Shown here piece by piece: positions 54,538-63,533 of a DNA stretch of 64,000 nucleotides (position 1 is its first letter; each line of letters starts with the position of its first letter). Source of the DNA: Polyangiaceae bacterium (GTDB lineage: Bacteria; Myxococcota_A; Polyangia; Polyangiales; Polyangiaceae); contig JANXOF010000012.1 in NCBI GenBank assembly GCA_025353725.1, forward strand, positions 248,001 through 312,000. Direction: 5' to 3'. A program made the translations under genes and the position numbers. The notes under the pieces are model-generated. The model saw only the letters and a list, made by a program, of their open reading frames with translations, made no database searches and was not told the origin of the DNA.

Positions 54538-55569
54538 CTAAAGGCCTAGGCTTTCGAGATAGGTTCCCGAAGCGTTTTCGAGCACTAAGAACCCGGAACC
54601 GAAGACCGCCGCGCCGCAGAGGACCGCGCGTGCGGCGCGCACGATGTCGCTGTTGAGGCCGACAGCGGACCAGGCGCGGGCGAGCATCGCGATGGGTACC
54701 AGCACGGCGCCGAAGAGGAGAAACGGCGACGCTGTTCCGGTTTCGTAGCCTGAGGCGAGACATGCACCAAGGATAGCTACGTAAGCGGCGTACCCGAATA
54801 CGAAAGACCACGTTTTGGCGAGTGCCGCGCGCAGCGCCGAGAGCTCACCGCGCGAAGCTGCTGCGATGAGCGACCTTGTGGCCATCACGAGAAAGGCAGT
54901 CATCATCGCGACGACCGCGCGATGAATGCGTTGTCGCAAAAGTGCCCGCGCGACGTCACGTGCGAGGTGAGCATCGGCCCGCGAGCCCGCGGAGACAACC
55001 GCGAACTTCGCCGACTCGAAGTCTCCATGAGCGAGCGCTAACGTTACGAGATCGCGCGCTGCCTTTTGCGCCGTCACGTCGTCGGTCTGCGGGTCTTCCA
55101 ACACCCTGCGAAGGTAATGCTGAGCGTCGTTCGGGCGGTCGAATCGTTGGCTTAGCGCTTCCGCCGCGAGCACCCAGACCTCGATGCGGACTTGTCCCGG
55201 TGGAAAGTTATCGGCATCGCGCACGAGCGCGTCAATGGCTCGCGGACTGTTCGAAAGGGCGGTGTCGCGTCTCACGCGTTCGAGGGCCGCAAACGGAAGG
55301 AACGAACCCTCGGAGTGGGAACGGAGCAGCGCGGCGCGTCGCTCCGCGCCCACATTCGTCGGGTCGAGTGCCAAACTTTCATCGTAGTGCTCGAGCGCGC
55401 GAAAAAGCTCGAATGCACTGTCTTCTCTCTCCGCCAGGTCGAGCGCGGACTCCGCGCGGTCTCGCATCGCCGGCTCAGCGTAAGCCGGCGATGCCAGGCC
55501 CATCGTGATCGTGACCGCAAGCCCGTGCAAGGCGGCGTACGTCAGAGCCACAAAAAAACGCGCACGCAC
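54538..55569 (-). CDS. TPR-containing inner-membrane protein
   Basis: A 343-residue protein with a signal peptide (LASPAYA near residue 31) or signal anchor. Helical TPR-like segments (about 38-200) include LFRALEHYDESLALDPTN and NDAQHYLRRVLEDPQTDD. The C-terminal 120 residues contain three or four transmembrane helices (AVVAMMTAFLVMATRSLIAA, FVFGYAAYVAILGACLASGY, FLLFGAVLVPIAMLARAW, AVLCGAAVFGSGFLVLE). The layout suggests a membrane protein with a periplasmic TPR domain. No family is recognised. It is 19 bases upstream of the HExxH/SEC-C gene on the same strand and probably cotranscribed with it. Confidence 0.78.
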   Translation of the reverse strand: MRARFFVALTYAALHGLAVTITMGLASPAYAEPAMRDRAESALDLAEREDSAFELFRALEHYDESLALDPTNVGAERRAALLRSHSEGSFLPFAALERVRRDTALSNSPRAIDALVRDADNFPPGQVRIEVWVLAAEALSQRFDRPNDAQHYLRRVLEDPQTDDVTAQKAARDLVTLALAHGDFESAKFAVVSAGSRADAHLARDVARALLRQRIHRAVVAMMTAFLVMATRSLIAAASRGELSALRAALAKTWSFVFGYAAYVAILGACLASGYETGTASPFLLFGAVLVPIAMLARAWSAVGLNSDIVRAARAVLCGAAVFGSGFLVLENASGTYLESLGL

Positions 55570-55734
55570 AGACCCGAAAATCCCATAAATCCATAGCTTT
55601 GTCTACGAGTCGGCGCGCTTGGGCGGGGCGCCTCCGCCGCGAGCATGCGGATGGGAAGGGAGATACCGTCGTCGAGCGTTCATGACGCAAGGCAACGATC
55701 GGTTCGGAGCCGACCTGTGCGAGAACGTCGGGAG

Positions 55735-57651
55735 GTGATTCACTTGCGCTTGCTCGGGGCTCTCTACCTCTTTTTCGCTATGACCCTCGCGGGCTGCGCT
55801 CGGGCCTGCAAGAACGACCATCCGTACGTCCCGTACGCGGTGGACGATGCCACGTCCGAAGCTTCTCCCGAGGGCGGGAGCCGCGCGGCAAGCACGACCA
55901 TCACGCCGGGTGATGCGAGCCCGAGCGTCGGCGCAACCGCGCGCGTGGCTCCGCCGAACGCGCTTACCTGGGCTGTCGACGGCCTCGAACTCGTCGCGCC
56001 CCACAAACGCGAATTTGTCCTCGCGCTCGTGGGCGACTTCGACGGCGACGGTAAGCAAGATGCGCTCGCGATTGTAAAGCCTGCGGCGAGCGTAGACAAA
56101 CCGACGGACGCGATAGCCGCCGAGATCGTCTACTACGGAAACTTGCGGCCGCTGGGCGTCGATGGCGTCGGGGCTTCGCCTTTGAGTGCCCCCGTCACGA
56201 TTGCCTCTGTGCCCTCTGTGCCCTCTGTGCGTGCAGATTCCACATGTTTGCCCGTAGCACGACTCGAACGAGCAGGACTGCGCACGGCGCTTGTCGAGCT
56301 TGGCTCGGCGTGTACGCGCGGCGCGTCTTCTCGTGTGCTTTTTGTCGTACGGCTAGGCAAGGATCCGTCGATCGCCTTCGAGCTGGGCCTGCTCGACCCG
56401 CACGGCGCGCCATCCCTTTCGGTCGGAGTCGACACGGCCGATCGCGACAACGACGGTCTCGACGACGTCACGCTCCGCGTCACGATCGAGGGAGGCTCAC
56501 CTCCGTTCGCGGCGGGTCCGAAGCTCGAGGCAAAGGTCGCGTTTTTCGATCGCTCCGCCGGTCCTAGTCGCGATGTCGAAGAGCCTGAAGCATCCCTTGG
56601 CGTCCTTGCGGCGCTCGCCCGCGCGCGCGCAGGAAAATCTCAAGAGGCCGCCTCCGTTCCCGCACTCGTGCAGCAATTGCGCATGCTCTATCGCGCGATG
56701 TGCGTCGAAGGCGGGACGCCGCGCCTTGTCAAGTCTTTGAACGGTCAAGCGAGCGGAGCAGGCGCTGTGTCGTGCGGCTCCAGTAAGGCTCTCGAGCTCG
56801 CGGGGTTGGCCGAAGTGCGTGCATTCGTCACGCAAGGCGACGGCTGGCGCGCGGTGGCCGCCGCCTCGCTTGCGCAGCTTGCCCCCGCCACGAAAACTTC
56901 GGCTCGAACGACCGAGCTCGGTTTGCTGCTCGCCGAAGTCGCGCCGTTCGTTCAAGCGCGTTCGGCGCGCGTCCTTGACGTGAGCGTGCAGGCCGTCCGC
57001 GCGGCTCATCCCGTGTGGGGGGCTCTCGCGTTCGAGGCGAGCGGCAAGCTGCTCGTGCGTGGGCCTTCGAGGGTGACGCGCATCGATCCGGAATCCGGCG
57101 AATCGGCGGACGCAACCCCCACGAGTTGGTCTGCGGAAGTACTGTCGCCGGACGGCGCAAGCCGATGGCTCGAGGCCTATCACGCGTGCGACGGCGTTGG
57201 GCTCCGCGCGACGTTCGCGCCGACGGGAGAGGGCGGCGACATGCGCGACGTGCTTCTTCCCGTGGCGCCACCGCTCGGCAGTCGGTGCGGGGGTGGGCGA
57301 GGGGAGGCGGTGAGGGCCGTTCCCATCGCTTGGACAACGCGAGGCCTCGAAGCGTTCGTCGCTGGCCAGCCCGTTTTAATGCGCCCCGAGTCTCTGACGG
57401 CCCTATCCGTCGACGTTCTGTCCGGCGAAGTCTCGAAGTGGGGATCTCCGCGCTCGGTGAGCGGTCGGGCGATAGCGATCGCGACGGCGCAAGGCGTGCT
57501 TGTGAAGACCACGAAGTTCGCGCGCTACAAGGCGCTCGAACTCGAACCCTATGCCGACCTCGAGCAATGTACGACGAACGACGACGCGTCTCGTGTCGCG
57601 TGTGTAAACCGCAGCGGCCGGGTCGTTGTCGCGGTGTTCGACCCGCTCTGA
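55735..57651 (+). CDS. FG-GAP-like lipoprotein, unknown function
   Basis: A 638-residue lipoprotein. It starts at GTG 55735 preceded by GGGAGG; the signal LGALYLFFAMTLAGC gives the lipid cysteine. An Ala/Ser linker is followed by LALVGDFDGDGKQDALAI, an FG-GAP/calcium-binding repeat as in integrin-like propellers, and later DTADRDNDGLDDV, a thrombospondin-3-like calcium motif. The second half (about 330-638) is Ala-rich with possible propeller strands (SWSAEVLSPDGASRWLEAYH). A short VPSVPSV repeat is encoded at about 56200. Likely a calcium-stabilised surface or periplasmic protein. An upstream in-frame ATG at 55645 would hide the signal peptide. Confidence 0.78.
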   Translation: MIHLRLLGALYLFFAMTLAGCARACKNDHPYVPYAVDDATSEASPEGGSRAASTTITPGDASPSVGATARVAPPNALTWAVDGLELVAPHKREFVLALVGDFDGDGKQDALAIVKPAASVDKPTDAIAAEIVYYGNLRPLGVDGVGASPLSAPVTIASVPSVPSVRADSTCLPVARLERAGLRTALVELGSACTRGASSRVLFVVRLGKDPSIAFELGLLDPHGAPSLSVGVDTADRDNDGLDDVTLRVTIEGGSPPFAAGPKLEAKVAFFDRSAGPSRDVEEPEASLGVLAALARARAGKSQEAASVPALVQQLRMLYRAMCVEGGTPRLVKSLNGQASGAGAVSCGSSKALELAGLAEVRAFVTQGDGWRAVAAASLAQLAPATKTSARTTELGLLLAEVAPFVQARSARVLDVSVQAVRAAHPVWGALAFEASGKLLVRGPSRVTRIDPESGESADATPTSWSAEVLSPDGASRWLEAYHACDGVGLRATFAPTGEGGDMRDVLLPVAPPLGSRCGGGRGEAVRAVPIAWTTRGLEAFVAGQPVLMRPESLTALSVDVLSGEVSKWGSPRSVSGRAIAIATAQGVLVKTTKFARYKALELEPYADLEQCTTNDDASRVACVNRSGRVVVAVFDPL

Positions 57652-57779
57652 CGGTCGAAGGCAGGCCGCGCTAGGCGTAGGCGCCGCAGATTCGTTATCG
57701 TGACAGTCGTGAACGAAAGCCACGCGCCCAAGCACGTGTTCGATCGCCGGTCTGCGCGGCGAAGCGGGGTCGCAACGTA

Positions 57780-58202
57780 ATGAGTATGCGCGGGTATGCT
57801 GTCGCCGTGTGTGTAGGTGCACTGGCTTTGACGGGGTCGCTCGCGCGCGCTCAGATCACGCCACCGGCGTTCGCGTACGCCTCGATGCAATGCGACCGCT
57901 CGGCCGAACCTGGTCGTGTGCGATGCACGGTCGAGCTGCGCCTCGAGGGTGAACGTACGCTGTCATGGGCGGACGTTGAGATCGTCGCGCTGCCTGACTT
58001 CGCCGCGCCATTGAGAGGACGCATCGGACCGCAAGATGCTCTCGTGCGCGAGGCGACGAGAACGACTTGGGGGCTCGCTCTCGTCGCGCGTCGCACGGGG
58101 CACGGTAGCGTGCGGGCACGCGTTCGGTTCGTGTCGTGCGAAGGAAGCCAGTGTACCCCGGCGAGCGTCGATATCGAGACGCCGTTGACCGTCGGCAGCT
58201 GA
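57780..58202 (+). CDS. Small secreted protein, unknown function
   Basis: A 140-residue protein with a signal peptide (AVAVCVGALALTGSLARAQ, cleavage near residue 25). The mature part is beta-rich (VRCTVELRLEGERTLSWADVEIVAL, WGLALVARRTGHGSVRARVRFV) with four cysteines (QCDRS, VRCTV, SCEGSQC), enough for two disulphides. It could be an Ig-like or cystine-rich periplasmic protein. No family is recognised. It lies 128 bases after the FG-GAP-like lipoprotein gene on the same strand and converges with the kinase gene 33 bases away. Confidence 0.68.
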   Translation: MSMRGYAVAVCVGALALTGSLARAQITPPAFAYASMQCDRSAEPGRVRCTVELRLEGERTLSWADVEIVALPDFAAPLRGRIGPQDALVREATRTTWGLALVARRTGHGSVRARVRFVSCEGSQCTPASVDIETPLTVGS

Positions 58203-58235
58203 CGTCGCGAACGGTTTGGTCCGTTCGTCAGTTCG

Positions 58236-59462
58236 TCAGTTCGCTGGCAACACGCGAGTGGGCTCCGTCCAAGGGTCACGAAAGTCGTCGACTTGAATTC
58301 GTCGACTCCCGTCGTTATCGCTCGCGTCTCCACCGTCACCGCTCGCGTCTCCACCGGCGTCTTCGAACACGTCGGTCGCGACGCCTGCCGCGTCCATGAT
58401 GGACGGGACAAAGCCGTCGTCGCGTCCAAGGCTGCTGTCGGGAAGGAAGTGCGAGGCGCCATACAGACTCAGTGCGGCCAGGAGAGGCACCGCCACAAAT
58501 AGGAGCGCGCCGCCGTATCGTTTACGCTGGGCTCGAGCGTGAAAAGCCTCACCGCGCTCTCCCGGCTCATCCTCCGACGAAGCAAGCGCCGTCGGGGCTA
58601 GGGCGACGTTGGCACGAAGTCCTGCCCCGTCGGGATGCGTGGTCGGACAAGCTTCGTGGCGGACGCCCGCGTGAAGTGCAAAAAGACGAGACTCGAGCGC
58701 GGTCGCTACGTCGCTCATCGACGCAAACCTGTCGGCGGCTCCGCGCGAGAGCGTACGCGCGACGACTCGTGCGATCTCTGAACCTACCTCGGGAACGAGC
58801 GCATCGAGCGCCGCCGGGACGGGGCTCCCTTGACCCCCGGGGTGCACGCCGGACAGCAGTTCGTACGCCGTGACCCCGAACGCATATTGGTCGCTGCGCG
58901 CGTCCGCGCGAACGCCTGCGAAGAGCTCCGGCGCCATATAACGCGGCGTTCCGACGACCATGCCTGCCTCGGTATGAAAGCTCGCGGCCTCGAGCGCCTT
59001 GGCGAGCCCAAAGTCGAGCACCTTCACGACGTCCGCGGTCGATACCATGATGTTCGTAGGCTTGACGTCACGGTGAACGAGACCTGCCTTGTGCGCCGCA
59101 TCGAGCCCACGGGCGACGTCGACGAGCCACCGCAGCTTTCTCGCGACAGACACCGAGTCGTCACCGACGTAGGCGCGGAGGGACGCGCCTTCAATGAGCT
59201 CCATCACGAGAAACACTGTCCCGTTGATCTCGCCCAGATCATAGATGGCGATGGTGTTCGGGTGCGTAAGCGCCGCCGCCGCCCGTGCTTCGCGCACGAG
59301 GCGCGCGGCCGCGTCGGGCACGTGTTGGTCCGGATGAATCACTTTGAGAGCAACTTTGCGCCGGAGCTTGGTGTCGTAGGCGCGGTAGACCGCCCCCATG
59401 CCTCCTTCACCGATGGGCCGCTCAATGACGTAATGCGCGAACGCCTGACCTTCTAACAGCAA
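58236..59462 (-). CDS. Membrane-anchored Hanks-type Ser/Thr protein kinase
   Basis: A 408-residue kinase. Counting from the TTG at 59462: GEGGMGAVY (18-26), K40, HRDVKPTN (130-137), DFG (150-152) and GTPRYMAPEL. A short transmembrane segment (LLFVAVPLLAALSLYGASHFL, about 320-342) leads to an Asp/Gly-rich tail with seven-residue repeats (GGDASGD), outside the membrane if the usual topology holds; the acidic tail may bind cations. The start codon is uncertain: TTG with no clear ribosome site. It lies between two unrelated rightward genes. Confidence 0.92.
   Translation of the reverse strand: MLLEGQAFAHYVIERPIGEGGMGAVYRAYDTKLRRKVALKVIHPDQHVPDAAARLVREARAAAALTHPNTIAIYDLGEINGTVFLVMELIEGASLRAYVGDDSVSVARKLRWLVDVARGLDAAHKAGLVHRDVKPTNIMVSTADVVKVLDFGLAKALEAASFHTEAGMVVGTPRYMAPELFAGVRADARSDQYAFGVTAYELLSGVHPGGQGSPVPAALDALVPEVGSEIARVVARTLSRGAADRFASMSDVATALESRLFALHAGVRHEACPTTHPDGAGLRANVALAPTALASSEDEPGERGEAFHARAQRKRYGGALLFVAVPLLAALSLYGASHFLPDSSLGRDDGFVPSIMDAAGVATDVFEDAGGDASGDGGDASDNDGSRRIQVDDFRDPWTEPTRVLPAN
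58319..58356. repeat. 17-base direct repeat, period 21
   Basis: CGCTCGCGTCTCCACCG at 58319-58335 and 58340-58356, encoding the repeated GGDAS part of the kinase tail on the minus strand. The period is a multiple of three. Confidence 0.85.
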
Positions 59463-59572
59463 GGCACGTCACGCTAATCGGACATGCGTGGGGGTCGAGC
59501 GTTCTTTCGGCCCACGGTGTCCAGGCCGTCGCTTTCTTTCCGGTTTAGGGCGATCACGGTACGCCTTTTAGG

Positions 59573-60313
59573 ATGCACCTTCCGGGGCGCCTCAAGGCGA
59601 CGACGCTCGGCGATTTGCTCGGCGCCCTCCACCGCGAGCGCTCGACAGGGACCCTGGAGCTCCGTGAGGTCTCAGGTCGCGTGCACCGGGTTTACCTCGC
59701 GAACGGACTCGTTACGGCCGCGGAGCTTGATCGCGCGAGCGCCTCGCTTGGTGAGATTTTGCGGCGTCAGGAAGACGTCGACGAAGACATGCTCCGTCGC
59801 TCGCTCCTTCGCGCGTTAGCCTCGCGCCGCCTCCACGGAGAGGTGCTTGTTCGCGACTTTCATCTCGCGTCGTCGGTTATCGGCCGCGCGCTTCGTCGGC
59901 AAATCATGCTTCGGCTCCACGTGCTCGAAGAGCTCGGGGACGCGCAAATCGCGTTTCGCGTCACGCTCCGCCCGCCGCGCGGGGCGCTCGTCGACCAGCC
60001 TCTCGCCGCGAACGAGTTCCTCGTCGGTCGTGCGCGTTTACGCGATCGCGGCGCTGAACCAAAGCGCGACGTGTATCGGACTGCGTCCACGTCCACGTCC
60101 ACGCGGCATAGCTGCGACCCGTCGCGCGCGCGCGCCTGCCGTGCGCTAGGAATCGCCTTTGAGGCCGATAGCGTCGAGGTCAAACACGCGTACCGCCGCC
60201 TCGCTCGTGCGTATCACCCGGATTTGCACCCGCGCGCCACGCACGCCGAGAGAGCGACCATGTGCTCGCGTTTTGCCGAAGTCACGGCGGCCTACCGCGC
60301 GCTCGTAGCTTAG
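59573..60313 (+). CDS. DUF4388-like domain fused to a DnaJ domain
   Basis: A 246-residue protein starting at ATG 59573. The N-terminal domain (LPGRLKATTLGDLLGALHRERSTGTLELRE, VYLANGLVTAAELDR) has the pattern of DUF4388/PATAN domains that are common in myxobacterial signalling proteins. A middle with LGEILRRQEDVDEDMLRRSL follows. The C-terminus is a J domain (CRALGIAFEADSVEVKHAYRRLARAYHPDLHP) with the Hsp70-stimulating HPD at 215-217 intact. A six-base repeat encodes TSTST between the two. This would bring a signalling domain to DnaK; partners are unknown. Confidence 0.82.
   Translation: MHLPGRLKATTLGDLLGALHRERSTGTLELREVSGRVHRVYLANGLVTAAELDRASASLGEILRRQEDVDEDMLRRSLLRALASRRLHGEVLVRDFHLASSVIGRALRRQIMLRLHVLEELGDAQIAFRVTLRPPRGALVDQPLAANEFLVGRARLRDRGAEPKRDVYRTASTSTSTRHSCDPSRARACRALGIAFEADSVEVKHAYRRLARAYHPDLHPRATHAERATMCSRFAEVTAAYRALVA
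60085..60102 (+). repeat. 6-base tandem repeat, three copies
   Basis: GTCCAC three times, in frame inside the linker of the DUF4388-DnaJ gene, encoding alternating Ser and Thr. Confidence 0.8.
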
Positions 60314-60355
60314 AGATGGCTCCGCGCGCGAGCGTCGGTGAAGACGTCACGGGGG

Positions 60356-61219
60356 TCAATGCGTCAATTGAAGCTGCGCGAGCTGCATCTTGGCTTCGCC
60401 GGTGAAGCGGGCTTCGGGGAACCGTCGAATGAGCGTGCGCCACGTGTTTTTCGCGTCGTTCCAAGCTTGGATGTCCATCTGGCACCAGGCGAGAAGGTAA
60501 AGCGCGTCGTCGTGAACCTCCTTGTCGACGGCGTTGTCCGCGAGCAACGTGAGGATCGGAATCGCCTCTTTTTGCCTGTTGAGATGCCGGTACGAGTCCG
60601 CGAGACCCAACCGCACGCTCGGGCCGATCGCGGAATCTTCGCGCTGCTTGATGGACTCCTCGAAAGCCGACGCGGCCTCTTGCCATCGTTGGACACGCAC
60701 CTTGTCCATGCCTTGCTGGTAAAGTTGAGCCGCGAGCTCCGTCTTCGCGCGCTCGACGGCGTCTCCGAAAACGGCAGATTCCGCCTTGCTGAGCGGCTGG
60801 TTTTTGAGCGCCTCCCACTGCGCAATGAGGTCCGCGCGTTTGCCCTGCCGCACGAGTTCGTAGAACTTCCCGGCGCGCTCGTCGGCGGTTTGCCGTGCGA
60901 CCTCGCGCTCGGTCGACCGACTGAGTTCGTCCTTCAAACGTGCGACATCCTTCAGGCGCTGCTCGTTTTCGCCTTTGAGTTGGTCTATGCGCGCATCCAT
61001 CGCGAGTTTGAGCGCGGCGAACACGACAAGGACGAAGACGACGTACGACGTTGCGCTGTTCCACGAGATCCGCCGCTCGTAGGTCTGTTGGCGCTTGGCG
61101 ATGGACCGAACGTCGGCGCTGAGCGCATTCGTCAGGTTGTTGGTCTTGATGACGAGCCCGCGCGACTCGATAATCTCGTGCTTTATCTCCCGCAGCTCTT
61201 CGTCAAACTCGTGGACCAT
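60356..61219 (-). CDS. Coiled-coil/TPR membrane protein
   Basis: A 287-residue protein with one transmembrane segment (TSYVVFVLVVFAALKLAM, about residues 57-74), a coiled coil (QLKGENEQRLKDVARLKDELSRSTERE) and TPR-like repeats to the C-terminus (WQEAASAFEESIKQREDSAIG, LLAWCQMDIQAWNDAKNTWRTLIRRFPEARF). The N-terminus is cytoplasmic and charged; the repeats are then outside the inner membrane or, with opposite topology, inside. It resembles YbgF/CpoB-like coordination proteins in layout only. No family is recognised. It converges with the DUF4388-DnaJ gene (42 bases) and is divergent from efp. Confidence 0.75.
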   Translation of the reverse strand: MVHEFDEELREIKHEIIESRGLVIKTNNLTNALSADVRSIAKRQQTYERRISWNSATSYVVFVLVVFAALKLAMDARIDQLKGENEQRLKDVARLKDELSRSTEREVARQTADERAGKFYELVRQGKRADLIAQWEALKNQPLSKAESAVFGDAVERAKTELAAQLYQQGMDKVRVQRWQEAASAFEESIKQREDSAIGPSVRLGLADSYRHLNRQKEAIPILTLLADNAVDKEVHDDALYLLAWCQMDIQAWNDAKNTWRTLIRRFPEARFTGEAKMQLAQLQLTH

Positions 61220-61313
61220 CGAGGGCGGAGCTTTAGCACGGCGCGCGTTCTACGAGGCAGCCAGACGCCCAGCCTTGCCGCGCTCCGCTGTCACGTGGTA
61301 ACCACCGTGCGGA

Positions 61314-61883
61314 ATGGCAAGCACGACTGACATCCGCAAGGGGCTCAAGATTCAAATTGACGGAGTGCCGTTCCACGTCGTGGAGCACCAGTTCGTCAAG
61401 CCCGGCAAGGGCCAGTCGTTTACGCGCTGCCGCGTTCGAAACCTGCTCAACAGCATGGTGGTCGAAAAGACTTGGAAATCCGGCGAATCCGTCGAACTCG
61501 CGGACGTGGAAGACCGCAAAATGACCTTCTCCTGGGAAGAGGGCGACAACTACGTGTTCATGGACACGAACACGGGCGACCAAATCTACGTCCCGAAAGA
61601 CAAGGTGGGCGAGGAGCAGGCCTTCCTCGCCGAGGGCTTGCAGTGCGCCGTCACGCTCTTTAACGGGAGCCCCATCGGCGTCGATTTGCCCCCGAACGTC
61701 GTCATGCAGATTGTCGCGAGCGAGCCGGGCATCAAGGGCGACACGGCGAGCGGTGCGAGCAAGCCGGCTACCCTGGTGACCGGAGCGACCATCAACGTGC
61801 CCCTCTTCATCAAAGAGGGCGAGTGGATCAAGATTGACACGGTGAACGGCACGTACCTCGAGCGCGTCAACAAGCAGCCGTAA
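61314..61883 (+). CDS. efp: Translation elongation factor P
   Basis: Rescues ribosomes stalled at polyproline stretches. The 189-residue protein is full length: STTDIRKGLKIQIDGVPFHVVEHQFVKPGKGQSFTR with the modifiable lysine K32 at the tip of the loop (PGKG, the lysylation type used with EpmA-like systems), NVVMQIVASEPGIKGDT and the C-terminal VPLFIKEGEWIKIDTVNGTYLERV. Many predicted proteins in this window are Pro-rich, so EF-P should matter here. ATG 61314. It is a single gene; no modification gene is visible nearby. Confidence 0.98.
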   Translation: MASTTDIRKGLKIQIDGVPFHVVEHQFVKPGKGQSFTRCRVRNLLNSMVVEKTWKSGESVELADVEDRKMTFSWEEGDNYVFMDTNTGDQIYVPKDKVGEEQAFLAEGLQCAVTLFNGSPIGVDLPPNVVMQIVASEPGIKGDTASGASKPATLVTGATINVPLFIKEGEWIKIDTVNGTYLERVNKQP

Positions 61884-62057
61884 GACTTACCGTGTGAGCC
61901 GCACGCCCGACGCTCACGCTCGTGCCTGCGGATACCAAAGGCGACCTGCGCATCTCGAGTCTGACACGTGCGCTCTTTCGTGACGTCAGTCACTCGTTTC
62001 GACGTGTGCTGATTGGATTGCGCCGACGTCGGCAGTAGCGCACGATCGATGTGGACC

Positions 62058-63419
62058 ATGAAGCGCACTTTCGGACTGCTCTCCGTCGCATCGGCCGCAG
62101 CCTTTGGTGCCGCGCCTGTCGCTCTCATCGTCCAGTCCGGGTGCGGGACCTCCGCGACGGTGACGCCTACTGCAGGTGAGAGCGACGCGGGCACGTCTCT
62201 CCCACTCGATGGCAGCGCCGGCGGCGCCCTTCCTTGCGACGTCGACGCGATACTCGCCGCGAACTGTCGCCAATGTCACGCGTCATCGCCTCAGTTCGGC
62301 TCCCCGATGCCGCTCGTCACCCTCGGCGATCTCCGCGCTGACGCGCCCAGTGCGCCCGGACGCAAGGTCTACGAGTTGGTGACCGAGCGCATCGCCGACG
62401 ATAGGCGACCGATGCCCGAGCCGCCCAATCGACGCCTCGATGTGTCAGAGCGCGCGACGCTCACTGCGTGGGTCGCCGCGGGCGCACCCGCGGGCGCTGC
62501 GGTGTGTGCGGCAAAGCCAATCGAGCCCGCGAAGGGCGTGACGTGCAAACCTAATCTCCCGATCGCTCCGGCAGCCGCGTGGGAGATGCCGGCGAGCAGC
62601 GGCGACGAATATGCCTGTTACGGCGTCGAGCTAAAGCCTGCGGCGCCCACGCACGTCGTTGGCTTTGCGCCACGTATCGACAACGCCAGCATCGTTCACC
62701 ACATTGTGCTTTTTGAATCCGACAAAGCGTATTCGCCGACGCCTATAAAATGCAGCGCCGGCGGATCGCTTCAATGGCGCATGGTTTCGGCGTGGGCTCC
62801 GGGAGGAGCTGGGTTTGAGTTGCCGCCAGACGTGGGGTTTCCTCTCAAAACGACCGGGAGTACCCACTACGTCGTTCAGATGCATTATTCGAATCCGCAG
62901 GCGCTACCCAACCAGCGCGACACGAGTGGCTTCGACTTGTGCACATCAACCCCGCGCACGTACGAAGCCGACGTACTCGCGTTCGGGACGCAGGAACTTA
63001 CCATTCCTCCGAATCGGCCTACTTACGCGTCGACGTGTTCCATCACCGTGCCGCCCCAGCTTGCCGGGCTGCACTTAATTGCGTCGATGCCGCACATGCA
63101 CAAGCTTGGGACGTCGATGACGACCGAGCTCCTGAGCGGTGGGCCCGCGGGCGCCGCGACCGACCTCGGTACCACGGCAAACTTTAGCTTCAACACGCAA
63201 GCTTGGTTGCCCATCACCGGCGCCTCAGGCGTCGTGACGAAGGCGAACGACGTCATCCGCACGCGGTGCGCGTGGAACAACGCGACGGGCGACGCGGTGC
63301 GCTTCGGTGAAAAGACGGCGGATGAGATGTGCTACTCGTTCACCGTTTACTACCCACGCGTCAGCGCTCCGTTGTGGAGCTGGGCGGCTCCGGCGGCGGC
63401 GTCGACCTGCAGGGAGTAA
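62058..63419 (+). CDS. Cytochrome c-like domain fused to copper type II monooxygenase
   Basis: A 453-residue lipoprotein (VALIVQSGC, C29). An N-terminal cytochrome c-like segment has CRQCH (C70, C73, H74). The rest matches the PHM/DBH family: HH at 214-215 in VHHIVLF (CuH site), H276 in VVQMHYSN, H346/H348 in MPHMHKLG (CuM site) and M424 in DEMCYSFTVYY, so all six copper ligands known from peptidylglycine monooxygenase are in place. It would hydroxylate or oxidise an unknown substrate in the envelope, with electrons possibly entering through the haem. ATG 62058 is preferred over an upstream in-frame start at 62013. Confidence 0.86.
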   Translation: MKRTFGLLSVASAAAFGAAPVALIVQSGCGTSATVTPTAGESDAGTSLPLDGSAGGALPCDVDAILAANCRQCHASSPQFGSPMPLVTLGDLRADAPSAPGRKVYELVTERIADDRRPMPEPPNRRLDVSERATLTAWVAAGAPAGAAVCAAKPIEPAKGVTCKPNLPIAPAAAWEMPASSGDEYACYGVELKPAAPTHVVGFAPRIDNASIVHHIVLFESDKAYSPTPIKCSAGGSLQWRMVSAWAPGGAGFELPPDVGFPLKTTGSTHYVVQMHYSNPQALPNQRDTSGFDLCTSTPRTYEADVLAFGTQELTIPPNRPTYASTCSITVPPQLAGLHLIASMPHMHKLGTSMTTELLSGGPAGAATDLGTTANFSFNTQAWLPITGASGVVTKANDVIRTRCAWNNATGDAVRFGEKTADEMCYSFTVYYPRVSAPLWSWAAPAAASTCRE

Positions 63420-63533
63420 AGCGAGTTCGCGGGTCCGCTAGCTCGCATCGAGCTTTGCCTGAGTGCCCACGAGCTACACGTCTGTGATTCGAGACAGTTG
63501 GTCGCGACTCTTCTTTTGGGCTAGCGTGCGCGC

